From positions 14,074,001 to 14,138,000 of the forward strand of contig JBHGNT010000003.1 of NCBI GenBank assembly GCA_043228905.1: a DNA stretch of 64,000 nt. The letters run 5' to 3'. The notes beneath the pieces are model-generated. The model searched no databases, was not told the origin of the DNA, and saw only the letters and a list, made by a program, of their open reading frames with translations. The first letter of the stretch is position 1; the number at the start of each line of letters is the position of its first letter. The translations under genes and the position numbers were made by a program. Source of the DNA: Azolla caroliniana. Lineage: Eukaryota; Polypodiophyta. This document shows positions 53,803-64,000 of the stretch, piece after piece.

Positions 53803-54628
53803 TTAAAGGGACCCACATGTATTATAGTGTAACAGTAATATTGTATTTAACCGTTAGAAGAAAAAAAAAAAAGAAAAAAAAAGAGGAGAAGATAGTGACG
53901 CTATTAAAAGGACTTGATGCATGCACAAACATCTAGAGCAAGAACATGCGGCACCACGATGGCACACAAGCCAATGAACCCTAGGCCAATTAACCATGTT
54001 TTTAAACTCATTTTTATTCTTAATCTTGGACATAATTATGTTTTAATGTTTTAATCTCTCTCTCCCCCTCTCTCACCCACTACCCTCCCTTTACCTTATT
54101 TTAGGTTTATGTTTCTAGTTTTATGATTACGTTTTTAGTTTTCTTTTTCTTTTTCTTTTTCTTTTAGGGTTAGTTTTATGTGTTAATTGTTTTCATTAGT
54201 GTTTATGTTTAGCCTTAGCATGTTAATCCTCTCCCCTCTCGGTTTTTTAGTTATGTTCTTTACTCCCATTTTTTAATTATGTTCTTTAATCTCGTTTTTT
54301 TATTTTTAGTTTTAATCCTAAACTTAATCTCCTATCCCCACTCCCTCCTTCCTCCTTTACACCAAGCATTTTCACGATTTAGCTGCGCTCCAATCAACCT
54401 TGGTGTTCCTCCTCTCCAACATCTTCTCCAACCTCTACCCACCGATGACCCCCCATTTCACACTCCTTGTTCCAACCGTAAGGTCTATAATCAAAACAAT
54501 CTTCAACCCTTAACCCTCCTCGCTTTCGTCACTCTCCTCACTCACCCTACTCCCCATCATACCACAAAGCCCATGCCTGCCATAGCCAGCAAACATCACC
54601 CACTAACCACGAATCTCATCCACCTACA
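53803..54628. other. Non-coding spacer between el5 pol and extra ORF
   Basis: A-rich run at 53862-53890, then a T/C-rich, AT-rich stretch with TTTTTAGTTTT-type runs. A longer frame (54279-54926) overlaps the extra ORF in another register and is not supported. el6 has an A-rich run at the matching place. Confidence 0.6.
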
Positions 54629-55426
54629 ATGCGGATCACTATTTCCGCCGCCTTGCACAAATGGCTCCTCGAAAAGAAATTGGATGGATACATCAATGTC
54701 GCTGAGACACCTGCTCACCTTGAAACCCTGGAAATTGCCAGGAAGCTCAACATGGACACTGTCACCAACGCTACCATCCGGAAGAAGTTTGACTTATCAT
54801 CAATTGGGGAGAAACATTTCGACATCCCTCCTGTGGAAACCCTGCAGAGATATTTCGGGGCATATTCGATGTCCGCCAAAGCATACAGGACGAAGGAAAT
54901 CCCCAACCCCTTCTTTTGAGAAATAGCCAAGTTCTTGTTGGAGGTAGGATGCATGCACATAAATGCCTATGGGATGCCAAAGCAGAAGGCAGGCATCATC
55001 ATTTATACCTTTGAAGGGCGTGCGGTCGATTGGGGGGTAATTACGGGACCAACTTTACGGGAAGGCCTGCACGCGTATCAAGGCAGCAAAAAGCCAAGGT
55101 CAATCATACAACAGTATGTGACGATACTATTCCCACCCCGAGGTCTGCCCGCACCACAGCCCCGTAAACCCATGCCGCCGCAACGTTCCGCGAAATGGCG
55201 GTTAGTAGAGTTGGCTACCACAGAATGGGAAGATGAACCACAATCTTCCCAGCCTAGCACGCGAACAACACAGGAAGAACGGCCGACAAGTAGGGAGGAA
55301 GCCGAGAAACGCCTAGAAAGCCAGAGGCCAAAACGGCGTAGGCTGGACAGGAAAGATGGGCATGGACTGGTTGTTGGCCGGTCAGAAGAGCAAGGACAAG
55401 TGGTAAGGCGGAGTCGGATCGGATAA
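54629..55426 (+). pseudogene. el5 extra ORF, N-terminal domain
   Basis: One frame from ATG 54629 to TAA-type end at 55426 with a single TGA at 54917, where the el6 relative has Arg. Alignable by eye with el6's ORF: LHKWLLEKKLDGYINV/ARQWMRENGLKGLLRI; YFGAYSMSAKAYRT/YFGEYSISSKAYRT; VDWGVITGPTLREGL/VDWLHFIIEGLKEAI; IIQQYVTILFPP/IAQWLTILVPP. A basic patch follows (KRRRLDRK). No signal peptide, membrane segment or known catalytic motif is seen. The coiled-coil part present in el6 is absent. Function unknown. Confidence 0.75.
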
Positions 55427-55436
55427 TAGGAAGTAA

Positions 55437-55761
55437 ATAATAGTAGAATTATTATTCGAAGGGACGGATCCGGTACAGTTGTACCGATCCGGATCCGGAC
55501 CGATTCAGATGTCGGTTGCCTAAGCGCACCGATTGTAACCTTGCCGGATGCCTATAAAAGGATCCGATGATTTGTAAAGGGTTTGACGAAAGTAATACAA
55601 AAGTAATTATTGCGTGTTTATCTGTATCTTCGTATTGTTTACCGTCTGTGCTTAATTGTAATCATCTTATGCGTGTAACCTAGCATCCAATCCTTACCAC
55701 CCCTTTGGAGAAGTGTCGGATAGACACCTGTGTTGAGGCTAGTCCGGCCAGGCAGACAACA
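55437..55761 (+). repeat. Candidate LTR upstream of el6
   Basis: Contains CCTATAAAAGG at ~55551, ends GACAACA, and is followed after 6 bp by a TGGCGACC primer-like site. An imperfect hairpin lies at 55463-55500 (GGATCCGGTACA/TGTACCGATCC). The 5' boundary is a guess because no second copy is in the window. Confidence 0.55.
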
Positions 55762-55767
55762 CTATTT

Positions 55768-55783
55768 TGGCGACCATGATTCC
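55768..55783 (+). promoter_or_regulatory. el6 primer-binding site
   Basis: TGGCGACCATGATTCC. TGGCGAC-type sites are common in Tat-lineage plant Ty3 elements. Confidence 0.6.
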
Positions 55784-55813
55784 TGCAAAGTGCAGAGGAC
55801 AACCGGGGGATGG

Positions 55814-57523
55814 ATGTCTAGACCAAACGACGACCACATCACCGAACGAGGGAGACGATACACCGAATGCGAGCAACGATGGGAAGCCCTGCAGCAAGCC
55901 GTCGACGAGATCCGGCGGGATCGGTCATTCTCCAAAACTCTTCGGAGAGTCGCAGAAGAAGCACTGCAGTTCCGGGTTCTGCAAATCCCCGACGAAGGCA
56001 GTAGCATAACAAGCCTGCAAGAGGCGGAAACAATACTACAGACGCTCGCCGGGGGCGACGGGGACTCGGAAGCATTCGCAACACTTGAGGCGGAGTCGGA
56101 AAGCGACGGAAGCGTTGCGTCCCGGTATAAAAGCAGCCACGACATACCAAACGACCCGGGGGAAGGGGGGTCGGAAGACTCAGTAACACCGGAGCCAGAG
56201 GAAGAAATAACCTTGGAGTTCGGTGACCGGCAATCGCCGAGGGAGGCTGACCAAATACCGACAACACCCGCGAAGGAACCGAAGGAGCGGATACGGACAA
56301 CACCCGCGGAGGAACTAAAGGAGCGGATACCGGCACCAACCGCGGAGGAACCAAAGGTTCTCACACCGACGCCAACAGCGGACAGAGAGCGGAGAAAGCA
56401 GGAGAGTCAGTTGGACGACACGATGCCGTACCCATACCCAAAGTACCGAGATGAGCCCGACGCGGAGGCACACGTGTACGCATTCCTCCAAACATGGGAA
56501 GCCAACCATGTCTCCCAAAGACTGACGGAGCCCAAAGCCGAACGATCCAAAGTCGCCGAATTCGGCATGACCTTAGAAGGACCGGCGGCCCGATGGCACG
56601 CAAAGCACTTACCGGGCAGCTTTGCCACATTCGATGCCTTGAAGGCTAGATTCCTCAGGCTTTTTCACAGACAAGTTGAGCAAAGGGAATTGGTCGGGCA
56701 GTTCTACACCACCCGGCAGGAAGAGAACGAGACTGTGCCACAATTCATCATTCGGTTTCAGACCCTGCACAGCCAACTGACGAGAGCACCACCCGAAGAC
56801 GAAGCCAAAGCAGTCTTTTTGGCCGCGCTGAAAGAGCCACTTCGAACAATGTGCGGAGTCCTTGATTTCCACACCAGCACAATGGACCAAGTTATTGATC
56901 GGGTTTTAGAAATGGACAAGACTAGCCCCTTCTTGTCGATGGGGATGTTACACCGGGCACTCCCGAAGGAGGAAGACCTGAGGTTCCGACAGGCCTTACA
57001 ATGCACAACATGCCTAAATTCGGGCCACTCAACAGTAGACTGCACCCTGCAGATACAATGTATGATCTGCAACTCTCGAGCCCATACAACGGACCGATGC
57101 GAATATAACCTGTTAAATCGGCAGGCAGCACCGGTTCGACACATAGAACCGCGCAATCAGAACCCGGATGAGGATCGATTCCGGAGAGACGACCGCTACC
57201 AACGCGAACGCGGTAACAGATACGCTGATAGAAGACGCGATAACTATGACTGAGAGGAGAAACGCAGAGATAGCTACCCCCGGGACCGGTACGACCGAGA
57301 CGAATCCCCGGAATACGAACGACGCAGAGAAGAGAGGTGACAAGGGAACCGAAATTTCCGACGGAATCAGAAGCGTGGATTTTTCCGAAGAGAGGAACGT
57401 CGGGAGGCAGCGAGGAATGACAACCCAGTATCGGTACCGGATAACCGAAAAACCGAAGACGACCGCCGAAGCATACCCACCCTCCAAACCGGGGACAAAG
57501 GAGAAACGAGCAACAGTCACAAG
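55814..57523 (+). pseudogene. el6 gag
   Basis: ATG 55814 is the first in frame after the primer site. Residues ~20-60 form a charged helix; ~100-200 are acidic and Pro/Thr/Glu-rich, with an imperfect 36-bp repeat (TTPAEELKERI) three times at ~56266-56372. The gag core ~215-360 includes VYAFLQTWEANH, EGPAARWHAKHLPG, FLRLFHRQVEQRELVGQFY and RFQTLHSQLTRAP. Tandem CCHC knuckles CTTCLNSGHSTVDC and CMICNSRAHTTDRC (~57003-57100), then an Arg/Asp/Glu linker. TGA at 57251 and 57338 fall in Arg-rich context (likely CGA). Frame shared with all of pol. Confidence 0.85.
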
Positions 57524-58321
57524 GTGTACTGTTATTACTGCCGTAAGGAAGGCCATTATAGTAACCAATGCCCAAGCAAAACCAAGGACAAGCAGCCGGC
57601 AGTCAACATGGTTACAGCCGAAATAACAGAAGTACATCAGGTCACAACCCGGTCAAAGGGAAAGACCGCCGAGTGGGAAGCCCAGGAGGCAATCAGAAAA
57701 CAAGCGGCGCAATGGATCAAGGAGGCCAATGAACAGAATGCGGCAGAAGTAAGAGACCAAAATATGCCAAAAGACGAAGAAATCATACAGCCAGGAGAAA
57801 ACCCGACGTGGCAAGCGCTACAGGACTGTCAAATCGTGCTACCGTTAGCACGGTTACTACAGTTGGTGCCACGGTTTACGGCAGACTTACAGGCATCTGT
57901 GAGCAAACCGAAGCCGACGCCAGCACCGGCATTCTTCTCCAATTCGGAGGAAGGAACAACGGTGGTCGATACAAGTAGCCCGGTGATCACGGTAATCGTG
58001 AAAGGAAAGGAAATTGCTGGAACGATTATTGACGGAGGCTCCGGGGTAAATGTCATCAGCCGACAGACATGCGATAACCTGGGCATCCGGGAATGGGAAC
58101 CATGCCCCTTCTGGTTACGCATGGCGGATACCAGCTCAATCCGACTGGCCGGGCTTATCCGGGATTTGGAAGTAACGATCGGAGGCCACGTATTCCGGAT
58201 ATCGGCCGTGGTGCTGCAGCTGAATGTACAAGGCGCGTACCCCCTACTGCTAGGACGACCATGGCTGCGAACGGCGCATATCAAGCAGAACTGGCAAAAG
58301 AACATGATCACATTCCGGTGA
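57524..58321 (+). pseudogene. el6 third knuckle and protease
   Basis: CYYCRKEGHYSNQC (~57527) is a third CCHC knuckle. A helical linker follows (WQALQDCQIVLPLARLLQLVP). The aspartic protease reads TIIDGGSGVNVIS (~58023), the D-G-G form typical of Tat-like elements, ending with AYPLLLGRPWLR. TGA at 58319 replaces the Arg seen in el5, without a frame change. Confidence 0.88.
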
Positions 58322-60484
58322 GGGAAAACAAAGGTACGAGTAACGACGCAACCACGGGTGATCGCCAGTAAGGAAGCAACTCCATTGTATGCGGAAAGCA
58401 TCAACATGTTGGAGGGATTACCGGACGAGGAAGTCGAGCGGTACCTCGAGGAACACCCACGAATCGTCCCACTATTTGAGGTGGATATCACGGTGGCAGT
58501 AGAACCGTACATTACGACGCCGGATGAACCGGACCAAGCGGCGATCCGGGAACTGCAACAAGCGCAGGAATCCCTAGAGAGGGAAATGACGATATCCCAG
58601 AGGGTAAAAGCATCCCAACTAGAGGAGGTGGACCTCGGCACAACAGACAAGCCCCGACCGGTAAATGTCGCAAAGGAATTGCCGAAGGAAGAAAAGAAGG
58701 CAATGGTAGCATTATTAACAGACTTCAAGGATGTGTTCGCGTGGTCGTACGAAGACATGCTAGGGCTGGACCCCCAACTCTATCAGCACCAAATTCACCT
58801 AAGTACGGACGCGAAACCCATCGCTCAACGCAGGTACCGGATGAATCCGAATTATGCGGCGAAGGTGAAGGAGGAAATTGATAAGCTCCTCCGGGTCGGA
58901 TTTATCCGACCGGTCAAGCAGGCAACCTGGCTGAGTCCGATAGTGGTGGTCCCGAAAAAGAACGGCAAAATCCGGGTATGTGTGGACTATCGCAAACTAA
59001 ATGCCGCAACAGTGACCGATGTGTTTCCACTACCATTTACGGACGGGGTGTTAGATGCGGTAGCCGGCCACGAAGTTTACAGCTTCCTGGATGGATTTAG
59101 CGGCTACAACCAAATACGAATAAACCCGGCCGACCAGGAGAAGACAGCGTTCGTTACGGAATGGGGAGTGTTCGTCGCGGTCGTGATGATGTTCGGACTA
59201 AAGACGGCTCCAGCGACCTTTCAAAGGATAATAATGGAAATTTTCGGGGAATATATCCCCGGTTTTATGCAGGTCTTCCTTGACGATTTCGCGGTCTACA
59301 GCCGGCACGGAGAGCATCTCGATCACCTCCGGCTGTGCTTGGAGAAGTGCCGCGAGTACCGATTGAGTCTGAACCCGGCCAAGTGCGTCTTTGGAGTGGC
59401 AAGCGGCAACTTACTAGGGCACATGGTGAGTAAGGAAGGAATCGCGGTAGATCCGGATAAAGTCAAGGCGATTCTCGAGGCACCAGCACCAAATAACGCA
59501 AAGGCTCTAAGCCGGTTCCTGGGCCAAATAAGGTGGCATAGCCGGATGATACGGCACCTCGCAGACTTCGCTACACCATTACATACCGCCGTACACAGGG
59601 TACCCTTCCTATGGGCGGAGACGGAGGAGGAAGCCTACCAAGCGTTGAAGGATATGCTGTCGCAAGCTCCGGTGGTGCAACCGCCGGATTGGAGTAAAAG
59701 CTTTCACGTCTTCGTCGACGCGTCGGACATAGCAATCAGCAGCGTTCTGATGCAACTCACGGAGCCGAAATGGTACCGACCGGTGTACTACGCAAGCCAG
59801 AAACTCTCAAAAGCCGAACGGAATTACTCTACGACGGAACACGAGGCATTGGGAATGGTGTATAGTGTCACAAAGTACATGCACTATCTGCTCGGAAGGA
59901 AGTTTTCCTTCCATGTCGACCATTCGGCACTACTCTACCTGGTCTCGAAGGCATCCCTGACGGGAAAAATTGCACGATGGACACTACTGTTACAGGAATT
60001 TGAATTCGACATTTTCCACCGACCCGGGGCGCAGCATGCGGTAGCTGACTACCTAAGCAGACTCGAATCCGGAGAAGCAGGGGACGGCGTCCAGGATGAG
60101 TTCCCCGACGCCGAGTTGTTCCAGATCACGACGAAACCGGCAACGGATGCAACGGTAGCCGATGAAGACACGTGGCTAACTGAGATGCATCAGTTCCTGA
60201 GCACCGGAGTACCCTCGGAGAACATGGACCGCGATGAAAGGAAAAGGGTAGCAGTAAGAAGCAGACATTTCTGCTTGGTTGGAGACACCCTCTATCACAA
60301 GGGGGCAGATGGCATCTGGAGACGAGCAGTGCGGAGCGATGAGAAGGATTTAATCCTCAGGGAAGCCCACTGTGGAATTGCCGGCGGGCATTATGCCGGC
60401 GGCGCAACCGCTCGGAAAATATGGCAGAGCGGACTGTGGTGGCCCACCACCCTAAAAGATGCCGTGAAGTATAGCAGAGAATGA
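58322..60484 (+). pseudogene. el6 reverse transcriptase and RNase H
   Basis: Open from 58322 to TGA 60482. A linker with ELQQAQESLEREM; RT ~58850-59500 with WLSPIVVVPKKNGKIRVCV, FLDGFSGYNQIR, MMFGLKTAPATFQ, catalytic FLDDFAVYS, GHMVSKEGIAVD. RNase H ~59700-60060 with FHVFVDASDIAISSVLMQ, STTEHEALGMVY, FHVDHSALLYLV. The integrase zinc region starts with the His pair (HCGIAGGHYAGG). The TGA sits at the first Cys of the CxxC pair (el5 has TGT there). Catalytic residues of RT and RNase H look intact. Confidence 0.92.
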
Positions 60485-61621
60485 GATTTGTGTCAACGAC
60501 TGGGCCAACCCACGGAGCAGGCCTGGATGCAACACCACCCGGTCTTGCCATTGGAACCGTTTCAAAAGTGGGGTTTGGACTTTGTCAGTCCCTTCAAGCC
60601 ACCGGCAATGCGAACCAGAAATCGGTATGTCATAGTGGCGACCGACTATTGCACCAAATGGGTAGAAGCAAAGGCCTTACGGGACAACACGGCCGCGTCC
60701 ACGGCAAAGTTCCTGTACGAGTGCATATGGTGCCGGTATGGATGCCCGATCGAGCTTATAAGTGACCAAGGAGGACATTTTCTCGGGCAGGTAGTAGAAA
60801 GCCTGACGTCATTTTACGCGGTGGTACATAAAAGGAGTACTCCCTACTACCCTCAAGCCAATGGATTAGCGGAATCAACGAACAAAACTCTGCAGAACAT
60901 CCTACGAAAAATTGTCAACGAGAACCGGAACGACTGGGATACGAAATTGCAAAGCGCGCTATGGGCGTACCGAACAACGTACAAAACCAGCATCCGGACA
61001 ACCCCGTTCCGACTAGCATTCGAGTTAGAAGCGGTCATGCCGGTAGAGTTCCAGATCCCCAGGTTACGGATTCAGGTAAAGGAGCGCTTAAGTGAGAAGG
61101 AGTCCGAACGAATCCGGCTGGCGACGTTATTGGAATTAGAAGAAAACCGAATAGCCATCTTACTACAACTCGAACTGGAGCAAAGGAGGAGAAAAGCTTT
61201 CGTGGACCGACACCGGCATGGCAACGAAAAGGAGTTCGAAGTCGGGAAACCGGTGCTACTATTCCAGACACGGATGGGGAACATGCCGGGAAAGTTGCGG
61301 TTTCGGTGGACCGGACCGTTCTGGATCACCAAGGAGTACAATGGGTCATATCAGCTCGGCACGTTGTCTGGAGATGTCATCGGTAAGTGGGCAAATGGGT
61401 TTCGGCTAAAGCCGTATAAGGGAAATATGCCAGCCAACCCGTTCAAGCAAAACCCGGAAATCCGGCAAGATAAGGAACCGACACCGACAGACGCTGCTGA
61501 AGATATTCGAACCGAGGAAGAACCGACACCGATACTGACAAAGACTATCCCGGAAAATCGACAGAAGGATCCGATATCAACGCGAACCGACCCGAACAAA
61601 TCGGGGGGGACCAGAAAATGA
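60485..61621 (+). pseudogene. el6 integrase core and C-terminus
   Basis: Same frame as RT, continuing after the TGA. DLCQRLG (second zinc Cys); core GLDFVSPFKPP and VATDYCTKWVEAKAL (first Asp), ISDQGGHFL (second Asp), YYPQANGLAESTNKT (Glu). The WDTKLQSALWAYRTTYKTS block and a C-terminal domain with MPGKLRFRWTGPFWI and GFRLKPYKGN follow. The tail is Pro/Thr/Glu-rich and ends TGA 61619. No chromodomain. Confidence 0.92.
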
Positions 61622-62045
61622 CGTGGTCCAAACAAAGGAAAAAAAAAAAAAAAGAAGAAGAAGAAAAAATGACGTGGGCCAAATCGGCGTGAATCATAGT
61701 AGTGATGGGGAGATCACAAGAGGTGGGAGCGCCACCATGCAACGAAGAGGCGCCATGCATTAAAGAAGGACGTGCGCGTACTTGCTATTTAAAGCATGGA
61801 ACGTGGGCACTCACACGCGGCAAGCAAGAAAGGACATACTAATTATGGCGGGAGATGAACATGCGCGGGAAACGAAAAAGGGCGGCTCGAGGCAAAAGCT
61901 ACTATATAAGACACAGGCCTGCGAAGGACTTACTTTTTACGAATTTTCCTACACATAGGCGCAGAAGCACAGAAGAGCGATCCGACGCACAACGCACACA
62001 CAGCCCAATCCTGAACAACAGACAGCAGAAGAAGAATTCGAAACA
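61622..62045 (+). promoter_or_regulatory. el6 spacer with possible internal promoter
   Basis: An A-rich run at 61639-61670 follows pol. ACTATATAAGACAC at 61901-61914 is a good TATA match ~135 bp upstream of ATG 62046; a weaker TATTTAAAGC is at ~61786. These could drive a separate transcript of the downstream ORF. Splicing from the genomic RNA is the alternative; no acceptor was assigned. Confidence 0.4.
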
Positions 62046-64000
62046 ATGGTACTGTCGGAGGAGGCACGCCAATGGATGAGGGAGAACGGGTTAAAAGGAT
62101 TGCTGAGGATCGTCGACGCTCCACCACACGCAGAACCAGAGCAGGCGGCAGCATCGATTGATTTATCAGAAATCACGGAAGGAGCGGTGCAGGCGCTCAC
62201 GGGGATAAAAGCAGGAGGACTTCAAACAATCGAAAACCCTTCAAGTGAAATCCTGTTCGAATATTTCGGTGAGTATTCTATCAGCAGCAAGGCGTACCGA
62301 ACACAGGGCGGAGAGAACCTGCTGTTCAGAGAAGTGGCCCGCGCCATGATGGAATACGGATTCGTGAATTCTCGTCCCCCGGCCATAGCCAGGTACCGGG
62401 CAGCGTTCTTAATTGCAGCGTACGAAGGATTACAAGTGGACTGGCTCCATTTCATAATCGAAGGATTGAAGGAGGCCATCAAGAATCTTGTGGAAGGAAA
62501 AAAGCCATGGGCCGGGATAGCACAATGGCTAACGATATTAGTCCCACCGGTGCTCCCCATCAAACAAAAGAAAAGAGGTCGTCAGGAGACAACGCCGAAA
62601 AAGGTCACAAAGCGCCGACAGATCCTGGAGAAACACACCCCCGGATGGACCCAGCAAGAAGCAGAACAGCGGGGGGAAGGACCATCCCGACAGCAATAGG
62701 AACCGGCAACAAAGGCAAAATCGGCAGGAAAATGCAAAGGGAAATCAACCGAGGAGGAACCGGTAGCGCTCAAACCAATCAATATAATGCTGCGACGGCC
62801 GGAACCAGAACCAGAGGTCTTTATACAAAAGGTCCGTCTGGTAGCCGCACCGGAGGAGGAAGCTGAAACAGAAGACTCATCTGAACCACTGGTAAGACTC
62901 CCAGTAAGACAAGGTCGGGAGAGACGGGCGAAAGGACCGGCTCCACCAGTTGACAAAACTCAGCAGAGGGCGCAAGGACCACCTCCAGTAGCCGAGGCGG
63001 AAGCAGTACCGGAACCCGTACCGAGGGAAGCAGCATCGACACCGTTTTTGCCGAACTTCAGAGAACCGGTCATCCTAGAGAAGAGGAATGAACAAGCTCC
63101 GGAGCCAGAAAAAAGGCCGGAAAAATAGCCTGAGTTAAGGAGTAGAAGTGAGCATGGCCACCCCGACACAGGAAGCACAAAGCCACAATGGCTGAGATGG
63201 CTTTCGGAGCAGTTATCGGGAGTAGCGGACCAGTTAGAGGAAGAAGAAACATGTAGGCAACAGCTGACGCATACAACAACTCAGGAGTTGGTTGCACTCC
63301 GAACACAGATCGAGGAAATGCAAGGGGAGCTGTTGCAGGCAAGGGAAGGAATTCAACAAGCACAAGTTGTCACCGAGCCGGTCGGGACAACAAGGAAGCA
63401 ACCAAAACCGGTAGCCTTGCAAACCGGCCCTGAGACCGAAAAAATAATAGAATCCTTACGAGAGGAGTTAAAAGCTTAGGAGGCATTAAGGGAAAAAGAA
63501 AGGGAGCAGCGGAAAGCGGTGGAGGACGACAGACGGAAAATGGAAGAAGGCCTCCAGAAAGGCCGAGCCACTAATGACCGACTGCAAGAAGAAAAAGAGA
63601 AGCTGCAAAGGGAGAAGGACCGACTGCGTCGACATGCCGAGCAGGAGATAGAACGACTGCAGGAAGAACTCCGACAACAGAAGGACCGGGACGATCGGTT
63701 AAGAGCTTAGGCAAACCGACGCCTGAAGCAGAAGACGGAGGACTTCGACCGTCTCTACCGAGATCACAAGCAGGCCGAGTCGGACAACAAGAAACGGGCA
63801 GCAGACTACGACCGGCAAATAGAGAAGCTCAAAGAACAGCTCAAAGAAACCCGATTAGACCTGGCTAAGGCAATGGATGAGGTCAGTGCCAAAAAGGAAG
63901 CATTGTCGGCGGAAATAGCCCAAGCGACGAAGAGAAGGAAGGAATTAGAGGCGCTAAGGCGGGAAAAGCTGGATCTGACCAAGATCAGGAATGAAGAAAA
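62046..64000 (+). pseudogene. el6 extra ORF: conserved domain plus long coiled coil
   Basis: One frame from ATG 62046 past the window end (at least 651 codons) is interrupted only by four TAG codons, at 62697, 63126, 63477 and 63708, each one C-to-T step from CAG. Residues ~1-170 match the el5 ORF (ARQWMRENGLKG, YFGEYSISSKAYRT, IAQWLTILVPP). Then a Lys/Arg patch (KQKKRGRQETTPKKVTKRR), a Pro/Glu-rich stretch (~245-360), and from ~390 a long Glu/Lys/Arg/Gln heptad region (LREELKA, RLQEEKEKLQREKDRLRRH, ERLQEELRQQ) reaching the end. No signal peptide or membrane segment. It lies after integrase in sense orientation. Function unknown: a structural or nuclear accessory protein is possible. Confidence 0.75.

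Noticed and set aside
54279-54926. 215-residue frame upstream of the el5 extra ORF
   Set aside because: It overlaps the conserved extra ORF in another register and its first half is translated T/C-rich spacer.
57829-58758. 309-residue minus-strand frame
   Set aside because: Antisense to the well supported protease and pre-RT coding of el6.
60482-60484. TGA at a zinc-finger Cys position in el6, suggestive of selenocysteine
   Set aside because: Plant nuclear genes lack selenocysteine insertion, three other TGA codons break the same frame, and el5 has ordinary TGT here.
62697-63710. Four TAG codons in one frame of the el6 extra ORF, as if UAG were recoded
   Set aside because: Other elements in the window use TAG, TAA and TGA as lesions at Gln/Arg/Trp positions, and each TAG is one transition from CAG. 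Decay explains it better.
62046-64000. Envelope glycoprotein for the extra ORF
   Set aside because: No signal peptide, membrane-spanning segment or glycosylated ectodomain pattern is visible.

Overview
The window reads as heterochromatic, transposon-packed nuclear DNA of a land plant. I found no host protein gene, no functional tRNA or rRNA gene and no CRISPR array. The plant assignment rests on Ty1-copia elements with a TGGTATCAGAGC-type primer site, a chromodomain-bearing Ty3 chromovirus, Tat-like Ty3 elements with a DGG protease and extra 3' ORFs, and a plant-type L1 LINE with a reverse-transcriptase zinc-binding tail. I cannot name the species. Very few open frames are intact, and most stops sit where a relative has Gln, Arg or Trp, as expected from long-term cytosine methylation.

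Layout. 1-1145: 3' tail of an extra ORF of a Ty3 element and its LTR. 1.2-3.5 kb: dead LINE (LINE-A). 3.5-6.1 kb: copia scraps, one LTR and a shrunken copia derivative. 7.2-12.3 kb: dead L1-type LINE (LINE-B). 12.7-22.5 kb: copia-2 between two diverged direct repeats; its primer-binding site is split by a very young 3.3-kb gag-only LTR element with an intact 557-codon ORF. 22.5-25.05 kb: minus-strand, internally deleted Ty3 pol. 25.06-37.6 kb: a Ty3 LTR split by copia-1, which itself carries a solo LTR and a young 5.7-kb chromovirus, each with a clear 5-bp target duplication. 37.6-48.7 kb: a Ty3 element (el3) whose reverse transcriptase is split by a GC-rich element (el4) lacking retroviral genes but sharing el3's 3' terminus and LTR ends. 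48.7-55.4 kb: a decayed Tat-like element (el5). 55.4-64 kb: a better preserved relative (el6) with one gag-pol frame broken by four TGA codons, followed by a long extra ORF that runs off the window.

How they fit together. The nesting gives a relative clock: the host elements are old (copia-1 LTRs differ by about 9% by eye), while the chromovirus and the gag-only element are recent (two differences between LTRs in each). Two elements, the gag-only one and el4, lack enzymes and must have been moved in trans; for el4 the likely helper is the el3 family into which it inserted. The extra ORF downstream of integrase (conserved N-terminal domain, basic patch, coiled coil, acidic/Pro-rich tail) recurs in up to four element copies and is the least understood protein here.
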